The notes below the pieces were generated by a model that worked only from the letters and a program-made list of their open reading frames with translations, did not search any database and was not told where the DNA came from. Source: Stenotrophomonas maltophilia (lineage in GTDB: Bacteria; Pseudomonadota; Gammaproteobacteria; Xanthomonadales; Xanthomonadaceae). From it: 64,000 nucleotides of DNA. Shown here one piece after another: positions 60,250 to 64,000 of the stretch (its first letter is position 1; every line of letters starts with the position of its first letter). The translations under genes and the position numbers were made by a program. The DNA lies in the NCBI RefSeq assembly GCF_003205835.1, contig NZ_CP029773.1:962501-1026500 (forward strand), given 5' to 3'.

Positions 60250-61383
60250 CTACACCCGCAGCCAACGCGTGGACACCGCCACCAGCAACAGGGCCGTGGC
60301 CACGCCGATGAACGCAGCGATCAGGCCGAAGTGGTTGGCAGCAAAGCCGATCAAGGCCGGCCCGGCAAGGATGCCGGCAAAACCCAGCGTGGACACCGCG
60401 GTGATCGCCAGCGCACCCGGCATGCGGGTCTGGTGGCCAGCCAGCGAGAACAGTGCCGGTGCGATGTTGGCGCAGCCGAGGCCGACCAGCACATAGCCCA
60501 CCAACGACGCCTGCCACGGCGTGACCAGGGTCAGCACCAGCACGCCCGCGGCGGCGAGCAGCGCGCCGAACACGATTGCGCGCTGTCGTCCCACGCGCGC
60601 CACCAGTGCGTCGCCGAACAGGCGCGCCACGGTCATGGTCAGGGTGAAGGTCACATAGCCGATGCCGGCAAGGCTGGTATCGACGCGGCGCACATCGCTG
60701 AGGAAGACCGCACTCCAGTCCAGCATCGCGCCTTCACCGAGGAAGGCGACGAAGGCGAGTACGCCGATGAACAGCACGATGCCGTGCGGCAGGGCCAGCA
60801 TCGGTGCGCCGTGCGGCATGCGTTCGCTGTGCCAGTACGCCGCCGACAGCAGCATCACCAGCAGCATGGCGCCGACGCCGATCAGCACCGATGCCAGTGG
60901 CGGCAGCTGTGCGGAGAGCAGCACGGTCATGATTGCCGCACCAAGGAAACCGCCGATGCTGAAGAAGGCATGGAAGCCGGACATCATCACCCGCCGTGCT
61001 TCGCGCTCGACGATGACCGCCTGCACGTTCATCGTGCAGTCCATCGCGCCCACGGCCGCACCGAACGCGAACAGCACCAGGCCCAGCGTCCACGCCGAAC
61101 CGGCCAGCGCCAGGCCGGGCACGCTCAGGCAGATCAGCAGGCTGCTGGCCACCATCACCCGGCGGCAACCGAGACGTGCGGCCAGCACGCCGGACAACGG
61201 CATCGCCAGCAGCGAGCCGGCACCGAGGCAGAGCAGCACCAGCCCCAGCGTGGCGTCATTGATCCCGGTGCGCGCTTTGGCGAATGGCACCAGGGTGGCC
61301 CACAACGCAGTGGCGAAGCCGGGAATGAAGAACGCAGCGCGGGTCGCGTGCTGTTCGGCACGCGCGCGGTTGGCAAGGGACAT
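60250..61383 (-). CDS. smtcrA: MFS transporter (SmtcrA-like) of the Smqnr locus
   Basis: A 377-residue, 12-helix transporter from ATG 61383. Motifs include RAAFFIPGFATALWATLVPF, the cytosolic loop ARLGCRRVMVASSLL and AVGAMDCTMNVQAVIVERE. It is an FucP/YbjJ-type MFS protein with no periplasmic lipid-binding part. It starts 11 bp after smqnrR, so both are probably in one operon. In S. maltophilia an MFS gene SmtcrA was reported as regulated by SmQnrR with Smqnr; identity is inferred from that order. Confidence 0.82.
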   Translation of the reverse strand: MSLANRARAEQHATRAAFFIPGFATALWATLVPFAKARTGINDATLGLVLLCLGAGSLLAMPLSGVLAARLGCRRVMVASSLLICLSVPGLALAGSAWTLGLVLFAFGAAVGAMDCTMNVQAVIVEREARRVMMSGFHAFFSIGGFLGAAIMTVLLSAQLPPLASVLIGVGAMLLVMLLSAAYWHSERMPHGAPMLALPHGIVLFIGVLAFVAFLGEGAMLDWSAVFLSDVRRVDTSLAGIGYVTFTLTMTVARLFGDALVARVGRQRAIVFGALLAAAGVLVLTLVTPWQASLVGYVLVGLGCANIAPALFSLAGHQTRMPGALAITAVSTLGFAGILAGPALIGFAANHFGLIAAFIGVATALLLVAVSTRWLRV

Positions 61384-61394
61384 GAGCGGTACGG

Positions 61395-62171
61395 TCAGGG
61401 AGGCGTGGGGTGCACCGCGATACCGGCGGCGCGGAAGCGAGCCGCCAGTGCGGGCGGTGCGGTGGTGGTCAGCACCAGGTCGTCGATCTCGTCCAGGCTG
61501 GCGATCTGCCAGTTGCCGCGGGCACCGAGTTTTTCGGTGGTCGCGGCGACGATGACGCGGCTGCTGCAGGCCACCATTGCGCGCTTCAGCGTGGCTTCTT
61601 CCGCATCCATCGCCCACACGCCGGTGTCGCCGTCCACTGCACATGGGCCGGGCAGGTATACGTCGGCGCGCAGGTGCTGCACCTGCGCCAACGCTTCAGC
61701 GCCGACCGCGCCGCCACCGCTGGCCAGGCGGCCGCCGATCAGCTGCACTGAAGTGCCTTCGAGCATGCTGGCTGCGGTGGCGATCTGCGGGGCATTGGTG
61801 ATCACCGTCAGCCCGAGAGCGGCCGGCAGCTGCTGGGCGATCGCCAGGTTGGTTGATCCAGCATCAAGCAGCACCACCTGCCCGGGTTGCAGCAGCGCGC
61901 AGACGCGGGCGGCCAGTTCTGCCTTGTCGCCGCGGTCGCGGGTCAGGCGCTCGCGCAGCGGGCGCTCCTTGGGCGGCGGCAGCACGGCGCCGCCGTAGAC
62001 ACGCTGGCACAGGCCTTGCGCGGCCAGTTCGCGCAGGTCACGGCGGATCGAATCTTCGGAGACGGCATAGCGGCGCGCCAGTTCGGCGGCGACCACGCGG
62101 CCCTGCTGGCGCAGTTCCTCGAGGATCTGCTGGGTCCGCTGGGCGGGGAGGGGGCTGGGATCGGAGCTCAT
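61395..62171 (-). CDS. smqnrR: DeoR-type repressor of Smqnr
   Basis: A 258-residue regulator from ATG 62171. N-terminal winged helix (QRTQQILEELRQQGRVVAAE, LARRYAVSEDSIRRDLRELA) and a C-terminal sugar-phosphate isomerase-like DeoRC domain (VLLDAGSTNLAIAQQL, VITNAPQIATAAS, VQLIGGRL, GADVYLPG-like). It lies divergent from Smqnr, as reported for SmQnrR in S. maltophilia, which represses Smqnr and an MFS gene. Effector unknown. Confidence 0.9.
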   Translation of the reverse strand: MSSDPSPLPAQRTQQILEELRQQGRVVAAELARRYAVSEDSIRRDLRELAAQGLCQRVYGGAVLPPPKERPLRERLTRDRGDKAELAARVCALLQPGQVVLLDAGSTNLAIAQQLPAALGLTVITNAPQIATAASMLEGTSVQLIGGRLASGGGAVGAEALAQVQHLRADVYLPGPCAVDGDTGVWAMDAEEATLKRAMVACSSRVIVAATTEKLGARGNWQIASLDEIDDLVLTTTAPPALAARFRAAGIAVHPTPP

Positions 62172-62181
62172 GACGCAAGTC

Positions 62182-62216
62182 TGCACATTCGTGCATTAAC
62201 GTGCAACAACGTGCAT
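62182..62216. promoter_or_regulatory. Operator region between smqnrR and Smqnr
   Basis: TGCACATTCGTGCA forms an interrupted dyad at 62182-62195, followed by ACGTGCA at 62199 and 62209 (ACGTGCAACAACGTGCAT), 10 bp apart. These CGTGCA/TGCACG repeats are the plausible DeoR-type binding sites, controlling both divergent genes. Confidence 0.7.
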
Positions 62217-62318
62217 TTGGCGGGCGTGGCCACAGACCGGCTGGACTGCCGGTGAACCCGACCGCGCCAGCGTCTATGGATCGCCCTCGCGGCCCGGCAT
62301 CATGGCGGGGCCCCTGGC

Positions 62319-62978
62319 ATGGAATCCACGATGTCCCCCACCGTTCACCGCAAGCTGCGCATCGGCGCAGACCAGTACACCGGCCAGAAGGTGGTCGACC
62401 AGCAGTTCCACGAATGCGATTTCTCCGGCGCGGACCTGATCGCCACCGAGTTCATCAACTGCAGCTTCTACGACGCTGAAAACCGCGCCGGTTGCCGCTT
62501 CAACGGCGCCACATTGAAGGAAGCCAGCTTCCGTAGTTGCGACATCAGCATGTGCCACTTCAGTTTCATCAAGGCGCTGGGCCTGGAGATCAGCGAGTGC
62601 CGTGCGCAGGGCGCGGACTTCAGCAACGCCAGCTTCATGAATCAGATCACCACGCGCAGCTGGTTCTGCAGTGCCTTCATCAAGAAGTCGAACCTGCGCT
62701 ACGCGAACTTCTCGCGGGTCACGCTGGAGAAGTGCGAGCTGTGGGAGAACCGCTGGGATGGCGCGAATGTGAGCGGTGCCAGTTTCGCCGGCTCGGATCT
62801 GTCCGGTGGCCAGTTCGAGGGGATCGACTGGAACAGCGCCAACTTCACCGACTGCAACCTGACCAACTCCGAGCTGGGCGAGCTGGACCTGCGCAGCACC
62901 AACCTGCGTGGCGCCACGCTGGACGTGCAGCAGGTGGCGCTGTTGATGCAGCGCATCGGCATCACGGTGGTGCCGTAG
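62319..62978 (+). CDS. Smqnr: Pentapeptide-repeat quinolone resistance protein SmQnr
   Basis: A 219-residue right-handed beta-helix protein of pentapeptide repeats (A/C-D/N-L/F-x-x): CDFSGADLIATEFINCSFYD, CRFNGATLKEASFRS, ADFSNASFMNQ, ANFTDCNLTNSELGEL, RSTNLRGATLD, ending IGITVVP. Central Gly at residue about 56 and the N-terminal loop follow Qnr. It mimics DNA and protects gyrase/topoisomerase IV. S. maltophilia carries it on the chromosome. It was named as the species marker. ATG 62331 is a possible shorter start. Confidence 0.95.
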   Translation: MESTMSPTVHRKLRIGADQYTGQKVVDQQFHECDFSGADLIATEFINCSFYDAENRAGCRFNGATLKEASFRSCDISMCHFSFIKALGLEISECRAQGADFSNASFMNQITTRSWFCSAFIKKSNLRYANFSRVTLEKCELWENRWDGANVSGASFAGSDLSGGQFEGIDWNSANFTDCNLTNSELGELDLRSTNLRGATLDVQQVALLMQRIGITVVP

Positions 62979-62981
62979 GCA

Positions 62982-63656
62982 TCAACCGGCGTACGCCACC
63001 CAGCCCTTGAAGCTGAAGCCGGCATAGAACAGCTCCACACCATCGAAGCCGGCCTCCTGCAGCAGTGCGACCTCCTGCTCGGGTGCCAGCAGCGGCAACC
63101 TCTCGGCAATGGCGTTGATCGCGCGCTGCGCATCGGCGTGGGCAACCCCCGAGGCTTCGGCGAACGCCGCGTAGCGCTGCAACCAGCGCAGCTTGCCGGC
63201 CGGGTCCTGTGGCACGCTGTGGTGCGCCACCACCAGCGGCGCGCCGGGTTGCAGGCGCCGGTGCAGTCCGCGCAGCGTGTGCAGGCGCTGCCCGGCATCG
63301 AGGAAGTGCAGGGTCAGCAGGCAGCTGGCGCCGTCGAAGCGCGCATCGGGTGCATCGTCGATATAGCCTTCCAGCAACTGCACGCGCGACATCAGCGGAC
63401 CCAGTGTCTGCTCGGCCAGGGCCAGCATCGGCGCAGCCGGGTCCACGCCCAGCAACTGCCAGCCCGGCTGCGCCTCGGCGAAGGCCTTCAGCTCCAGCCC
63501 ACCACCGGCACCCAGCACCAGCACGCGGCCCTGCGCGGGAACACGTTCGGCCAGCAGCAGCCGGCTCATCTGCTGCAGGGCGAGGAAACCCGGCACCTGG
63601 CGCAGCGGCGCTTCGGCATAGCGGGCCACGGCCTGCGGATCGGAGAACGTGGACAT
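62982..63656 (-). CDS. Class I SAM-dependent methyltransferase
   Basis: A 224-residue protein from ATG 63656 (MSTFSDPQAVARYAEAPLRQ). Motif I is VLVLGAGGGLELKAFA, motif II-like is WQLLGVDPAAPMLALAEQ, and ASCLLTLHFLDAGQRLHTLR with LRGLHRRLQPGAPLVVAHH completes a Rossmann methyltransferase. Substrate unknown. It converges on Smqnr with 3 bp between stops. Confidence 0.87.
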   Translation of the reverse strand: MSTFSDPQAVARYAEAPLRQVPGFLALQQMSRLLLAERVPAQGRVLVLGAGGGLELKAFAEAQPGWQLLGVDPAAPMLALAEQTLGPLMSRVQLLEGYIDDAPDARFDGASCLLTLHFLDAGQRLHTLRGLHRRLQPGAPLVVAHHSVPQDPAGKLRWLQRYAAFAEASGVAHADAQRAINAIAERLPLLAPEQEVALLQEAGFDGVELFYAGFSFKGWVAYAG

Positions 63657-63743
63657 GCGCGGATTCCTGCGGCGGGCGACATACCACTGTAGCGCGGCGC
63701 GCAAGAGGCATTGCGCGCCGCTGCCTCACGGGCAGGACAGGGC

Positions 63744-64000
63744 TCAGTCCGCTGCGGCCTCAAGCACGTCTTCCAGCCGCACTTCGCCGAGGAATCCACC
63801 GCTGCTGGTTGCCGGCTGCTGCGCTTCGATGGCGTGGGCGAACTGCACGCCGGCGTCGTCCTGCAGGCGCTCGAACAACTGCTGCACCCTTGGGAACCCG
63901 CGACGATCGACCACCTGGTGATAGTCGTTCCAGCGCGCGATGCCTGCGAAGTAGGCATCGGCAAAGCTGCGCTGTTCGCCCAGCAGCCACGGGCCCGTGC
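63744..64000 (-). CDS. Glutathione S-transferase family protein, C-terminal part
   Basis: The window edge cuts off the start. The visible 85 residues include GPWLLGEQRSFADAYFAGIA and RWNDYHQVVDRRGFPRVQQL, the helical C-terminal GST domain, ending EDVLEAAAD. The catalytic N-terminal thioredoxin domain lies outside. Subfamily not resolved. Confidence 0.82.
   Translation of the reverse strand, partial: TGPWLLGEQRSFADAYFAGIARWNDYHQVVDRRGFPRVQQLFERLQDDAGVQFAHAIEAQQPATSSGGFLGEVRLEDVLEAAAD

Noticed and set aside
60331..61998. Plus-strand frame opposite the MFS and DeoR genes
   Set aside because: Antisense shadow; membrane-gene complement yields long open frames.

Overview
The window reads as a chromosome segment of a xanthomonad, almost certainly Stenotrophomonas maltophilia. 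It carries the species' intrinsic quinolone-resistance pentapeptide gene (Smqnr) beside its DeoR-type repressor and an MFS gene, it is GC-rich, and short GTAG-headed palindromes of the SMAG/REP type lie between core genes. The core is dense and operonic, with many ATGA stop/start overlaps.

Layout. (1) About 100-1400: a short secreted Rhs-core protein with a variable C-terminus and a likely immunity gene, then about 1.1 kb without a convincing gene. (2) About 2562-12051: a 9.5-kb island bounded by 14-bp direct repeats that copy the 3' end of tRNA-Ser(GGA). It carries a tyrosine integrase, an AlpA-like regulator, a collapsed primase/resolvase remnant, terminase genes without any capsid gene, a D12-class adenine methylase with a convergent HNH restriction nuclease, a HARE-HTH protein, an HNH protein and a DUF3892 protein. 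(3) 12.0-34.3 kb: core genome. Groups are dnaX-ybaB-recR, HIT, a MoxR/DUF58/transglutaminase/Slp operon, a GT39-like glycosyltransferase, maf, the yceD-rpmF-fabH-fabD-fabG-acpP-fabF fatty-acid cluster, then pabB-mltG-tmk-holB-pilZ and tRNA-Val. (4) 34.3-36.8 kb: small hypothetical genes and a tautomerase. (5) 36.8-55.9 kb: a P2-like contractile tail cluster read right to left (lysis genes, V W J I H, fibre chaperone, FI FII E E' T U X D) with no capsid, portal, terminase or integrase gene. That is the organisation of an R-type tailocin (maltocin). It unusually keeps a TOPRIM-VapE primase-helicase and a dNMP-kinase-like gene. (6) 56-60.2 kb: DUF2946, TonB-dependent receptor and PepSY membrane protein, probably for metal-siderophore uptake. 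(7) 60.2-63 kb: the MFS gene, smqnrR and Smqnr, then a methyltransferase and a partial glutathione S-transferase.

Main points for a second look. A 23-bp sequence is repeated identically upstream of two early/regulatory genes of the tail cluster, with a scrambled copy before the primase; this looks like a dedicated regulatory box for a tail-plus-primase regulon. A small protein at the cluster edge has a C-terminus resembling Acb2/Tad1-type cyclic-nucleotide sponges (anti-CBASS/anti-Thoeris). A kinase-like protein lacking the expected catalytic Asp sits inside the fatty-acid synthesis cluster behind a perfect hairpin. The tRNA-Ser island pairs packaging genes with a restriction-modification module. 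All calls rest on reading the sequence and family knowledge; no database search was run.
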